A stretch of DNA of 64,000 nucleotides from an uncultured Tolumonas sp. GTDB lineage: Bacteria > Pseudomonadota > Gammaproteobacteria > Enterobacterales > Aeromonadaceae. The stretch spans positions 575,001 through 639,000 of the forward strand of contig NZ_OY781371.1 in NCBI RefSeq assembly GCF_963676665.1, written 5' to 3'. The notes beneath the pieces are model-generated. The model searched no databases, was not told where the DNA came from, and worked only from the letters and a program-made list of their open reading frames with translations. Shown piece after piece: positions 52,289-61,091 of this stretch (position 1 is its first letter; every line of letters starts with the position of its first letter). The translations under genes and the position numbers were made by a program.

Positions 52289-52697
52289 AGGGAGAATAAA
52301 GGAAAGGCCATTTATTCTTCACCACAGAACCAACTTATTGGTGCACGGACTTTCTGTTTTTCACTGCACCAGCTTCAAACCACCGCTCGGAATTACCCGC
52401 CGACGATGTTGAAACAACGAAATTGGGCGGGCATTTCAAATTAACTTATTTAGTGAACGGGCAGTGGTTGCCAAAAACGCCACGCCCGGATGATGAGCCG
52501 CTCCAGGCATACACACCGACGGCCTTGAAGGTTGCCGCAGACATAACCCAGTGCAGTTTTGAATTACACACTGAAGGTGAATTCATGAGTTATGCAAGGC
52601 AACCATTTCACCGGAAGTGAGCCGCAAACAACACCGAACCCTCATGCCCACCGCTTTAAGGCTTTAATTCACCGCAAAAAAGTTAAGAAAATTAATT
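52289..52697. repeat. R cassette 10 (long form, 409 bases, divergent)
   Basis: Landmarks recognisable but many substitutions; GGTGCACGGAC, GATGAGCCGCTCCAGGCATA, GAAGGTGAATTCATGAGTT and TTCACCGGAAGTGAG. Confidence 0.78.
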
Positions 52698-52757
52698 ACC
52701 TAACTTCGATTTAAGTGGCAGCACGTAGTGCTGTCCAACTTTAAATTTTTGTTAAGT
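52698..52757 (-). repeat. attC site 28
   Basis: Boxes ACCTAAC and GTTAAGT; GGCAGCAC-gta-GTGCTGTCC. Confidence 0.9.
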
Positions 52758-52775
52758 TTTTTGTTTTTCACTGAA

Positions 52776-53257
52776 CTAGCCAAACGCTCGGGACAGCTTT
52801 GCTGGATTGCCTAAATAGGTGCCTGGGATCGTGATGTCTTTAGTCACGACTGCACCGGCCCCCAACCACAGCACCTGAGCAAATTTTGACAGGCAGAATG
52901 GTTGCATTAGAACCAATGCTAACATTGCTCTCTATCAGCGTTCGTCCCCATGAATCAGGATCTGGATCAGGCGTGCCAGTTTTAAATAAATCATTAGCAA
53001 ACATGACACCATGCCCAATAAAGCAATCATCACCAATAGTAACGAACTCACAGATGAAAGTATGAGACTGGATTTTTGAGCGTTTACCGATTTTGAACGT
53101 TTTTCTGTATCTCAACGAAGGGGCCAATGAAAGTATCATCATCAATTGTGCAGCCATAGATATTCACTGGCTCGATGATTTTAACGTTATGACCAAACAT
53201 CACATCACGAATACCTGCTTTTAGTATAGTAGGCTGAACCATATCATTTGGACTCAT
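52776..53257 (-). pseudogene. hexapeptide-repeat acyltransferase, frameshifted
   Basis: Reading across frames gives ILKAGIRDVMFGHNVKII, IYGCTIDDDTFIGPFVEIQ, IGKRSKIQSHTFICEFVTIG, DDCFIGHGVMFANDLF, NVSIGSNATILPVKI and finally AVVTKDITIPGTYLGNPAKLSRAFG. That is a left-handed beta-helix sugar O/N-acyltransferase (WxcM/FdtC-like). At least two single-base shifts, near 53100 and 52865, break it. Confidence 0.82.
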
Positions 53258-53545
53258 GTTCTTTTCGCCAAGCCTCAATCATTTCTTTAGAGATATCAGA
53301 TTTATAGCATAGTGGGCTTTCACCGCCGATACGACTATAGGCACTCCGTTTACCGCAGCGACTACCATTTTTTGCATGATTGTAAGGGCAGGGGGCAATT
53401 ACCACTATAATTATTTATTGATTCATTAATAAGCAATTGTGCGACATCAACATCAGACGTTTTGTGGCTCGTTTTTTCTGTTTTAGCTAAAGCTGCGGGG
53501 CTCCAGTATAAAAATAAAAAGAAGAAGATAAAATAAACGCGACAT
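53244..53545 (-). pseudogene. periplasmic protein with CPCP/PLCY motifs, frameshifted
   Basis: Pieces in different frames give a signal-like start (MSRLFYLLLFIF), VAQLLINESINNYSGNCP, then CPYNHAKNGSRCGKRSAYS and GGESPLCYKSDISKEMIEAW. This matches a family of small exported proteins of unknown role, recognised by its cysteine pattern. The last codons overlap the start of the acyltransferase gene by 14 bases. The upstream stretch 53546-53618 is empty. Confidence 0.6.
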
Positions 53546-53618
53546 ATTTCACCTCGTAATTTAACGATTACATATGTGAATTCATCTCATTGCTATGGGA
53601 TATAACGGATTACAAAGA

Positions 53619-53696
53619 ACTTAACTTTTAGTTAAACGGCGGCACGTAGTGCCGTCCAGTGAGCGAAGCGAACGTGTTTTGAACTTTTTGTTAGGT
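53619..53696 (-). repeat. attC site 29 (long class)
   Basis: Boxes ACTTAAC and GTTAGGT; GGCGGCAC-gta-GTGCCGTCC plus GTGAGCGAAGCGAACG. Confidence 0.9.
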
Positions 53697-54006
53697 AGGA
53701 GAACAAAGGTGCTGTCATTTATTCTTCACCCATAAAACCAGCTAACTGGTGCACGGACTTCCCGTTTTCACTGCATCAGCTTCAAACCACCGCTCGGAAT
53801 TACCCGCCAACAAAATTGAATCAACGAAATTTACTTAAATCTCAAATTTGCTCATTTAGCCATCGGGGAGTGGTTGTTAAAAACACAATGCCCGGATGAT
53901 GAGCCGCTCCAGGCATACACACCAACGGCCCTGAAGGTTGCCGAAGACATAACCAGTGCGGCATCGAATTACACACTGGCAGTGATGTCATGAGTTATGC
54001 GAGGCA

Positions 54007-55393
54007 CATAGACAGGATCTTAAGCGATAACTCTTTATTTCAGATAGAAAAATGGCCTCATTTATGATCAGATAATCGTCGCCAAACCATTTCTCATCAA
54101 CCATGAAGCCGATGACGATTATCTCCTTAAAACACCAATTATCGCAATTCTTCTGTCCAGATTTTATAACCAGAGTCGCCAGACGTACTGGCTTCTTAAA
54201 ACGTGAACGGACCATTGAACCTCAATCGTTAGTCCTGAGTCTGCTTGCTGCGCTCAGTAAAGGGAATTGTCATGCTATCGCGGATCTTCATCGACAATTC
54301 AATGGAATGAGTCTCAGTGAAAAACAGTTTGTGGCTTATAAGCCCTTTCATAATCAATTACGAAAACCGGCGTTTGCACAATTAATGCAACAGTTAACCG
54401 AGTTTGCTATTGCGCAGTTTGTTTTGGCACTGAAAGCAAAGTTGCCCACCAAACTCGACTGTTTTGACGATATCCTGTTACAGGATGGCAGTTCTTTCCG
54501 AGTTCATGATGGCTTAGCGGAAGTTTTCCCAAGTCGATTTCCAACCCATCCGGCGGCGATTGAATGTCATATGACGTTATCGCTAAAACATCAAATGCCA
54601 AAAGCCATGATGATCACCGCCGATACAGCTTCAGAGCGGGCGTATTTGCCGAAAACAGAACTGATGCGCAATCAGTTGCTGCTGGCGGATGCCGGGTATG
54701 TAGACTTCAAGTATTTCAGTCAGTTATCTGAACATGGCGGTTCATTCATCGTCAGAGGCGGTAAAAACCTCAATCCAGTGATAATCGAAGCACGCAATGG
54801 TCAGGGTCGGATATTACCCAAACTCGCCGGTCTGAAACTCAAAGAAATCGACCGAAAAATGAATCGCTCAGAGGTTTTGGACTTAAAAATCAAGCGAGGC
54901 GCGGATGAATTCCGGTTAGTCCGTCGTTGGTTTGCAGAAGAAAAACGATTTTGTATCTGGGTCACCAATTTACCAGCAACAACGTGGTCAGCCGATGAGA
55001 TCATGATGATTTACCGGTGTCGTTGGCAGGTTGAGTTACTGTTTAAAGAGCTGAAATCCGATACAAACTGGCGAAGTTTTGCAACGGGCCAACAAGCCAT
55101 CATGAAAGGATTGGTCTGGGCCAGTTTGCTGGCATTGATCATCCGCAGGTACATCGCGATGCAAAGTATGCCATCCGCTTCGGTGTACAAAGCAGGGAAG
55201 AATGTTGATGTTTGGTTGTTACCACTACTGGAGGCTTATATTCATCAAGCATGGTTGGAAATAACGGCTCGGCTGGAATGGGCTATAGCGTATATATCAA
55301 AGAATGCGAAAAAAGCCCAACAAAGAAAAGCCAAGAAAAATAGGACCTTAGATGGAATTTTTGAAATGTTTAATTCTTAAGGTCCAGTCTATG
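54007..55393 (+). mobile_element. IS4-family element, copy 3
   Basis: 1387 bases, apparently identical to copy 1. ATGCGAGGCA is duplicated at 53997-54006 and 55394-55403. Confidence 0.95.
54103..55380 (+). CDS. IS4-family transposase (copy 3)
   Basis: 425 residues, the same protein as at 22845, with intact catalytic motifs (LLQDGSSFRVHD, YRCRWQVELLFKELK). Confidence 0.93.
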   Translation: MKPMTIISLKHQLSQFFCPDFITRVARRTGFLKRERTIEPQSLVLSLLAALSKGNCHAIADLHRQFNGMSLSEKQFVAYKPFHNQLRKPAFAQLMQQLTEFAIAQFVLALKAKLPTKLDCFDDILLQDGSSFRVHDGLAEVFPSRFPTHPAAIECHMTLSLKHQMPKAMMITADTASERAYLPKTELMRNQLLLADAGYVDFKYFSQLSEHGGSFIVRGGKNLNPVIIEARNGQGRILPKLAGLKLKEIDRKMNRSEVLDLKIKRGADEFRLVRRWFAEEKRFCIWVTNLPATTWSADEIMMIYRCRWQVELLFKELKSDTNWRSFATGQQAIMKGLVWASLLALIIRRYIAMQSMPSASVYKAGKNVDVWLLPLLEAYIHQAWLEITARLEWAIAYISKNAKKAQQRKAKKNRTLDGIFEMFNS

Positions 55394-55499
55394 ATGCGAG
55401 GCAACCATTTCACCGGAAGTGAGCCGTAAACACCATTGAACTCACATACCCACCGCTTTAAGACTTGAATTCACCGCAAAAAAGTTAAGAAAATTAATT

Positions 55500-55555
55500 A
55501 CCTAACTTTTACTTGTGGGGCTGCGTAGCAGTCCCACACCAAGTTTTTGTTAAAT
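55500..55555 (-). repeat. attC site 30
   Basis: Boxes ACCTAAC and GTTAAAT; GGGGCTGC-gta-GCAGTCCC. Confidence 0.9.
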
Positions 55556-55568
55556 TATTTTTCTAAAT

Positions 55569-56057
55569 TTATATCAGATTGTTTGGGTAGTTTCTTTTAT
55601 AAAAATATGTCTCAAGATGCTGGTTATATGAAGACATAACTGCACAAAAAATATAGAAGCCTATGCCGTAAGACCAAATACTTAAAATTAAGTCAACGTT
55701 TACTTTGTTGAAGTCGATTATTGGTTGAAGTATGAATGGACCTGTAGCCAATCTAAGTGAACAAATGAGACCTGTACCCACTTCATTAAATATACTACGT
55801 AAGAATGATATCGTTTTACCTCTATATAGGTAATTTATTGAAGCGACAACGATACTTAATGCAGTTAAGCCTAATAAAAAATCAAATAGCGGTCCATGTT
55901 CAAGAAAAGAATGAATGGTATCATTAACCAACTTCAAATCATGTATTAAAAATTGAAAAATAACGATGGGTATAAATGAAACCAATACGATAACAAAAAA
56001 CTCTCTTATTAAGTTGTATGGGATTAATGCTACTGTTCCACGTATAAAATTATTCAA
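55569..56057 (-). CDS. membrane protein of unknown function
   Basis: A 162-residue protein with about four membrane helices (FFVIVLVSFIPIVIFQFLI; LFDFLLGLTALSIVVASI; LICSLRLATGPFILQPII; ILSIWSYGIGFYIFCAV) and short loops. Family not recognised. Canonical orientation, stop 13 bases from attC 30. Confidence 0.68.
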   Translation of the reverse strand: MNNFIRGTVALIPYNLIREFFVIVLVSFIPIVIFQFLIHDLKLVNDTIHSFLEHGPLFDFLLGLTALSIVVASINYLYRGKTISFLRSIFNEVGTGLICSLRLATGPFILQPIIDFNKVNVDLILSIWSYGIGFYIFCAVMSSYNQHLETYFYKRNYPNNLI

Positions 56058-56126
56058 TTTTTAAGCCTTATTATAAAGTTCTAGATGTTTCTTCGATATA
56101 TACAAAAGCAATGGAAAACAATAATA

Positions 56127-56186
56127 ATTTAACTTCGTTTTATGCGGTGGCACGTAGTGCCATCCGACATTAAAATTTTGTTAGTT
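56127..56186 (-). repeat. attC site 31
   Basis: Boxes ATTTAAC and GTTAGTT; GGTGGCAC-gta-GTGCCATCC. It supplies the stop codon of the DUF3800 gene. Confidence 0.9.
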
Positions 56187-57035
56187 GCGTTGTATGCCAT
56201 ATTGACGTCGCCATTGTGTTCTTGGTTTACATTGTGAACGTGATAAATGTTCATTTAAATGGTCTAAATTTCTACCATTACGGTCGATAATGTTCTTAGA
56301 TTTAACTCTTTTATCTATGAGATTAAAACACTCCGCATAGAATCTTGTTACTTGTTCTGGTGCTGTTTTATAGCCTCTTTCATATTCTAAAAAACGTCTG
56401 ATGCAAAGTGCCACTAAATCTGACAACTGAATCATAGGATTTTTTCTGGAATCTATAGGATGACTAAATTCAACAATCCATTTTACTTTTTGTGTATTAG
56501 GAACTTCAAATCGACGGTTTTGAATTATTTGCTCAATACTTTCGTTATGCTCTTCTTTTTCATCGAGAACAATCATACCTCTAGCTGATTGACCTAAATT
56601 ATTTTTTACATGCCAATTCATATAAGTAATTAAATAGTCGAATGACAAAAGATATGGATGTTTTGAGTTAAAGACAGTTTCATATTCACAATCTGAGGCT
56701 GCCAGTAAACTTTTTTCGATAGCAAAGTAATGTACTTGATGGCCAAGTTCTTCTATTAGATTAAGTAATTCTCTAACTAATTCTAATCGTTGTTCTATAG
56801 GGTGATTGTGAAAGAACCCTTCACCCCGAGGAGATAATAGAGCATGAGAATGAACTTCAAAACCAGCAGGTATCGAATCATTAAAATATTGGTTTATTAT
56901 TTCATCTAAGCACTCTTTAGTATTATTCCATTTTTTATCTGCGACACTCAGGCCAGCCAGGACAAAAATTGGCTGTTGTTGATCCTGAAGATTAGCCCCA
57001 GTATCTCCACTTTCATCTAGATAAAAGAAATGCAT
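56181..57035 (-). CDS. DUF3800 protein
   Basis: A 284-residue member of DUF3800, marked by the N-terminal FYLDESGDTG (4-13) and the later RGMIVLDEKEEHN and IQLSDLVALCIRR acidic segments. The fold is RNase H-like with conserved Asp/Glu residues, so nucleic-acid cleavage is plausible. Members often occur in defence regions, alone or beside other unknown genes. TAA stop inside the attC core. Confidence 0.88.
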   Translation of the reverse strand: MHFFYLDESGDTGANLQDQQQPIFVLAGLSVADKKWNNTKECLDEIINQYFNDSIPAGFEVHSHALLSPRGEGFFHNHPIEQRLELVRELLNLIEELGHQVHYFAIEKSLLAASDCEYETVFNSKHPYLLSFDYLITYMNWHVKNNLGQSARGMIVLDEKEEHNESIEQIIQNRRFEVPNTQKVKWIVEFSHPIDSRKNPMIQLSDLVALCIRRFLEYERGYKTAPEQVTRFYAECFNLIDKRVKSKNIIDRNGRNLDHLNEHLSRSQCKPRTQWRRQYGIQRN

Positions 57036-57052
57036 AGCGATTCCTTATGAGC

Positions 57053-57112
57053 AACTAACTTCGTTTTATGCGGTGGCACGTAGTGCCATCCGACATTAAA
57101 ATTTTGTTAAGT
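57053..57112 (-). repeat. attC site 32
   Basis: Boxes AACTAAC and GTTAAGT; GGTGGCAC-gta-GTGCCATCC. Confidence 0.9.
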
Positions 57113-58135
57113 GCGTTTTTGGGTAATAGAAAATAATTGTCTCAATAGCAAAAAATCATCTGGAGCAATTATTTTTAATCCGTATTCAGGCTCAAAAAAG
57201 TATTGTGCAATACGTTCATGATTGAATGTTTTTACATCAATTGGATGTTCAGCGAAAGGGTTATGTAATATATGCAAACCGTCAGCTAGTTGCTCAGTAT
57301 AGTCACGTTTAAGCGTATGTCTCACTTCAGGGTAAATGCTGTCATCTATGGGGGGATGAAAAGTATTATAAACAGTTGGTGCTTCTGGATTGTCAGCTAA
57401 TGCTCGTATTTTACCCCAAGTAGCTAAAGAGCTATAAATTATTGCACTAACATCTTTATATTCATCTGTAGTAAATAAGCCGACTGGTATTTTGACATTC
57501 TCATTTTTAATTACTGCATCTACGGGATATGTTATTAATTCTTCAGAGCCAGTCGCTATAGTTGTTTCTTCATCATAATATAAGCCAAACAATACAGCCA
57601 AAATAGGTCTATTAGCAGCGAGGTGTGCAAAAGGGCGATCAAATGATGCCAATGCGATAACATATGGCTTGTTCTTAACATGCTCTAATTTGTTATAGCT
57701 ATTTCTATATTTTTTAATCTTTGATGAAAGACTGTTTAGAACTCGAATAGATGATTGTTGATTAAATTCTGTAAGATCTTCAGGGGCATTCTTTTGTTTA
57801 TGGACTGAAGCTGGTTCACCACCTTGAGGCGGTGCGGCAATTGTTGCTTCGATCGTTAATGGTTTATTGATGATATCAACAACAAAGTCTGGTGCATGAT
57901 GAGAGAAGTCAATTTGTGCATCTAGTTCTTTGAGAAAAGCATGTAGATATAACTCCCACATAGAAGATTCAAACGTTGTTTGAAACTCATAAACAAATTT
58001 ACCATCTCTATCATTAAAGCCTTCAGCCCATGAGTTAATCACATCTCTTTCAGGTTTATATTGTCCCTGTAGGAGCATTGAAAATATGGGATGTAGCTTT
58101 TCTGCTTCTGCAATTGGGGTGAATAAATCTAACAT
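57107..58135 (-). CDS. hypothetical protein, possible PD-(D/E)xK-like fold
   Basis: A 342-residue soluble protein, not recognised by name. Around residues 60-100, FESSMWELYLHAFLKEL, HHAPDFVVD and LTIEATIA give a spaced E ... PD ... ExT pattern reminiscent of PD-(D/E)xK nucleases, with Thr in place of the usual Lys. The rest (PYVIALASFDRPFAHLAANR; LFGLYYDEE; IPVGLFTTDEYKDVSAII) is conserved-looking but unassigned. It ends in the attC core and neighbours the DUF3800 cassette. Confidence 0.6.
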   Translation of the reverse strand: MLDLFTPIAEAEKLHPIFSMLLQGQYKPERDVINSWAEGFNDRDGKFVYEFQTTFESSMWELYLHAFLKELDAQIDFSHHAPDFVVDIINKPLTIEATIAAPPQGGEPASVHKQKNAPEDLTEFNQQSSIRVLNSLSSKIKKYRNSYNKLEHVKNKPYVIALASFDRPFAHLAANRPILAVLFGLYYDEETTIATGSEELITYPVDAVIKNENVKIPVGLFTTDEYKDVSAIIYSSLATWGKIRALADNPEAPTVYNTFHPPIDDSIYPEVRHTLKRDYTEQLADGLHILHNPFAEHPIDVKTFNHERIAQYFFEPEYGLKIIAPDDFLLLRQLFSITQKRT

Positions 58136-58156
58136 CTATTTCAGATCCAGTTTAGC

Positions 58157-58216
58157 ACTTAACTTCGATTTAAGTGGCAGCACGTAGTGCTGTCCGACTT
58201 TAAATTTTTGTTAGGT
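58157..58216 (-). repeat. attC site 33
   Basis: Boxes ACTTAAC and GTTAGGT; GGCAGCAC-gta-GTGCTGTCC. Confidence 0.9.
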
Positions 58217-58618
58217 ATGAACAAAGAAAAAGCGGTTTGTTATCAACCAACATGCTGGCTAACTGGTGCCACGGGCTTTCAGTTTTCGCTGTGCCTGCCA
58301 CAAACAACCGCTCGGATGACTCGCCGACAGTGTTGAATCAACGAAATCTGCGGAAATATCGACAGACTTATTCAGCGAACGGAGACTGACCGCCAAAAAA
58401 ACTGCGCCCCGATGATGAGCCGCTTTAGGCGTACACACTGACGGCGCCGATGGTTGCCGAAACGTAACCAGTGCAGGCTGTCAGTTTGCCACCACACGTG
58501 AATTCATGTGTTGCGCGAGGCAACCCACGCTCAGGAAGTGAGCCGCAAACACCACTGGGCTATCCGACTAGCCGCTTTAAGGCTCGAATTCATCGCAAGA
58601 ACGGAATCTGTTTTTATT
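58217..58618. repeat. R cassette 12 (long form, 402 bases)
   Basis: Standard long copy; first of a tandem pair with R cassette 13. Confidence 0.88.
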
Positions 58619-58678
58619 ACCTAACTTCGATTTAAGTGGCAGCACGTAGTGCTGTCCAACTTTAAATTTTTGTTAGGT
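58619..58678 (-). repeat. attC site 34
   Basis: Boxes ACCTAAC and GTTAGGT; GGCAGCAC-gta-GTGCTGTCC. Confidence 0.9.
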
Positions 58679-58986
58679 ATGAACAAAGAAAAAGTGATTT
58701 AAAATCAACAATAAAGTTGGCTAACTGGTGCCACGGGCTTTCGGTTTTCGCTGTGCCTGCCACAAACAACTGTGCCCTGATGATGAGCCGCTTTAGGCGT
58801 ACACACTGACGGCGCCGATGGTTGCCGAAACGTAACCAGTGCAGGCTTTCAGTTTGCCACCACACGTGAATTCATGTGTTGCGCGAGGCAACCCACGCTC
58901 AGGAAGTGAGCCGCAAACACCACTGGGCTATCCGACTAGCCGCTTTAAGGCTCGAATTCATCGCAAAAACGGAATCTGTTTTTATT
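58679..58986. repeat. R cassette 13 (short form, 308 bases)
   Basis: Standard short copy with the full ACACGTGAATTCATGTGT palindrome. Confidence 0.88.
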
Positions 58987-59042
58987 ACCTAACTTCAACT
59001 TGTGGGGTTGCGTAGCAATCCCACACCAAGTTTTTGTTATGT
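58987..59042 (-). repeat. attC site 35
   Basis: Boxes ACCTAAC and GTTATGT; GGGGTTGC-gta-GCAATCCC. It supplies the stop codon of the gene to its right. Confidence 0.9.
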
Positions 59043-59549
59043 GCAAAATTCACCGATGGCTTCATGATAATAAAATTTATTGGTTTTAAATTTTTTACCA
59101 ACGTGGTCAGAAACTTCGACATAAAGACGATATCTCTTTTCAAGTGATTTAGCGTCATATGTTTTGGGTGCTTTTATGTCTAAAATATCCATTACAGAAT
59201 CAAGATAAACCCCGATTTCACGTGTCGAAAGGGGGGGCACTAACTCTGTGAAATCATTCATTCCATAAAAATCATCATTCTGAAGTTTGAATAGTTTGTT
59301 TTCGTGCTTAATGATTAGAGTACGAGGTTTCAAGATTATTGCTGTAGGGCCAATATTGGTGAAACGAACTCGAATTAAAGAATTGTCATTTATGTTCTCT
59401 TCATCGTTCTTAGCGAACTCAAATTCATTAGCATAAGATAGCTCAATTTCAATTCTTTTTCTTTTTTCATATCTAGTTATAAAAAAGGTTAATAGACTTA
59501 TGACAAAGCCTAATACACCTATTATCTTTGATAATAAATCTAAATTCAT
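59037..59549 (-). CDS. single-pass membrane protein of unknown function
   Basis: A 170-residue protein with one N-terminal helix (IIGVLGFVISLLTFFITRY, 9-27) and a soluble domain of beta character (IELSYANEFEF, LIRVRFTNIGPTAIILKP, YRLYVEVSDHVGK). It resembles small immunoglobulin-like membrane-anchored cassette proteins in shape only. The TAA stop lies in the attC core. Confidence 0.65.
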   Translation of the reverse strand: MNLDLLSKIIGVLGFVISLLTFFITRYEKRKRIEIELSYANEFEFAKNDEENINDNSLIRVRFTNIGPTAIILKPRTLIIKHENKLFKLQNDDFYGMNDFTELVPPLSTREIGVYLDSVMDILDIKAPKTYDAKSLEKRYRLYVEVSDHVGKKFKTNKFYYHEAIGEFCT

Positions 59550-59593
59550 TTTGTCGTCTTAGATCTTGAATGTTAATAGAACTCTGTTTTTGC

Positions 59594-59653
59594 ACATAAC
59601 TTCGATTTAAGTGGCAGCACGTAGTGCTGTCCAACTTTAAATTTTTGTTAGGT
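59594..59653 (-). repeat. attC site 36
   Basis: Boxes ACATAAC and GTTAGGT; GGCAGCAC-gta-GTGCTGTCC. Confidence 0.9.
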
Positions 59654-60055
59654 ATGAACAAAGAAAAAGCAGCTTATTATCAACCAACATGTTGGCTAAC
59701 TGGTGCCACGGGCTTTCAGTTTTCGCTGTGCTTGCCACAAACAACCGCTCGGATGACTCGCCGACAGTGTTGAATCAACGAAATCTGCGGAAATATCGAC
59801 AGACTTATTTAGCGAACGGGGACTGACCGCCAAAAAAACTGCGCTCTGATGATGAGACGCTTTAGGCGTACACACTGACGGCGCCGATGGTTGCCGAAAC
59901 GTAACCAGTGCAGGCTGTCAGTTTGCCACCACACGTGAATTCATGTGTTGCGCGAGGCAACCCACGCTCAGGAAGTGAGCCGCAAACACCACTGGGCTAT
60001 CCGATTAGCCGCTTTAAGGCTTGAATTCATCGCAAAAACGGAATCTGTTTTTATT
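59654..60055. repeat. R cassette 14 (long form, 402 bases)
   Basis: Standard long copy with minor changes (GATGATGAGACGC). Confidence 0.87.
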
Positions 60056-60115
60056 ACCTAACTTCGATTTAAGTGGCGGCACGTAGTGCCGTCCAACTTT
60101 AAATTTTTGTTATGT
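60056..60115 (-). repeat. attC site 37
   Basis: Boxes ACCTAAC and GTTATGT; GGCGGCAC-gta-GTGCCGTCC on the short scaffold. Confidence 0.9.
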
Positions 60116-60146
60116 GATTTTTGCCAGAAAAAAGTTCGTTGCAGGA

Positions 60147-60425
60147 TCAGCAGATATTTTGAACGTTCACAGAGAGCTCGAAACCACAAGCATGGGCGTA
60201 GTTCTGGAGTGTTTTCCAGCTTGGGTTGCTTGAACCGCGCTCAAGTCGGCTAATGTTACTTTTTTGAGTACCCATACGTTTTGCAATTTCATCTTGCGTT
60301 AAACCTGCTTTTTGACGCATAGAAATTAGGGTATTAGTGAGTGCAAATTCAGGAGCTAATTGATCGTATTCAGCTTTTACTTCTGGATTTTCAAAAGCAC
60401 GTGCTTTCAGTCGTTGTAAACTCAT
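60147..60425 (-). CDS. XRE-family antitoxin
   Basis: A 92-residue helix-turn-helix antitoxin (LTQDEIAKRMGTQKSNISRL, about residues 41-60). It follows the toxin gene, overlapping it by 4 bases, in the higBA order. Unlike the other four modules here, this one is in the canonical cassette direction. Confidence 0.88.
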   Translation of the reverse strand: MSLQRLKARAFENPEVKAEYDQLAPEFALTNTLISMRQKAGLTQDEIAKRMGTQKSNISRLERGSSNPSWKTLQNYAHACGFELSVNVQNIC

Positions 60426-60748
60426 CTGCGTTCTACCTCTCGTTGTCTGCTGCGAGCAAGTTGAAGGTCTTTTTTGGGCGTTTTCTGTGATTTCTTAACA
60501 AAAGCATGAAGAACAATAATATGTTGGCCTTTCATATAGCAGTATAAACAACGACCAATGCCTTCTTGTGCTTTTGCCCGTATCTCAAATAGGCCATCAC
60601 CCATAGGTTCTGTATGTGGTGAGCCCAGATTAGCGCCGTGGACCTCGATTAGTTCGAGTAAGTGGATCATTCGCGCTTGTATTTTTGCTGGCATATCAAG
60701 AATGTCTTCTTCAACACCATCAAAAAACTCAATATTCCAAGTCATCAT
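60422..60748 (-). CDS. HigB/RelE-type toxin (Gp49 family)
   Basis: A 108-residue toxin: WNIEFFDGVEEDILDMPAKI, GANLGSPHTEPMGDGLFEIR and CLYCYMKGQHIIVLHAFVKK with KKSQKTPKKDLQLARSR, the pattern of phage-derived Gp49-like mRNA interferases. The second Met (60745) may be the start. Confidence 0.88.
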   Translation of the reverse strand: MMTWNIEFFDGVEEDILDMPAKIQARMIHLLELIEVHGANLGSPHTEPMGDGLFEIRAKAQEGIGRCLYCYMKGQHIIVLHAFVKKSQKTPKKDLQLARSRQREVERR

Positions 60749-60827
60749 AGATGATAGCTAGTAAATGTTATCTTTAATGATAACCTGTTTGGTCAAAAGA
60801 TCAACATCAGATGCGAACAAGAAAATC

Positions 60828-60887
60828 ACATAACTTCGTTTTATGCGGTGGCACGTAGTGCCATCCGACATTAAAAATTTGTTATGC
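60828..60887 (-). repeat. attC site 38
   Basis: Boxes ACATAAC and GTTATGC; GGTGGCAC-gta-GTGCCATCC. Confidence 0.9.
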
Positions 60888-61015
60888 GCTTTTGCTTTTG
60901 TAACAGCCAAAAACAGGACAATGGCTACCGCACTGGCTTTTAACAAGTCAGATGCAATAACGCAGAACTGTGTATGAATTTGTTCATATTCATATGATGC
61001 CAAGCGATACCTTTT
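60888..61015 (-). repeat. attC-proximal mini-frame module, copy d
   Basis: On the minus strand it reads SYEYEQIHTQFCVIASDLL then KASAVAIVLFLAVTKAKAHN into the attC. Shares GGCTACCGC and CATATGATGCC with the copies at 35333, 36863 and 38341. Here it sits next to a toxin-antitoxin module facing the other way. Confidence 0.55.
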
Positions 61016-61091
61016 TTAGCAATAATAGACTCAAGTAGCGATACAGATTCGATAGTGTCGAGCGCCTTGGGGTATATGCTATGAAGATTTA

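Larger units (their letters stand above)
53697..55499. repeat. R cassette 11 (long form, divergent) interrupted by IS4 copy 3
   Basis: The family sequence stops at ATGCGAGGCA and resumes after the IS4; without insert and duplication it is 406 bases. Closest to R cassette 10. Confidence 0.8.
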
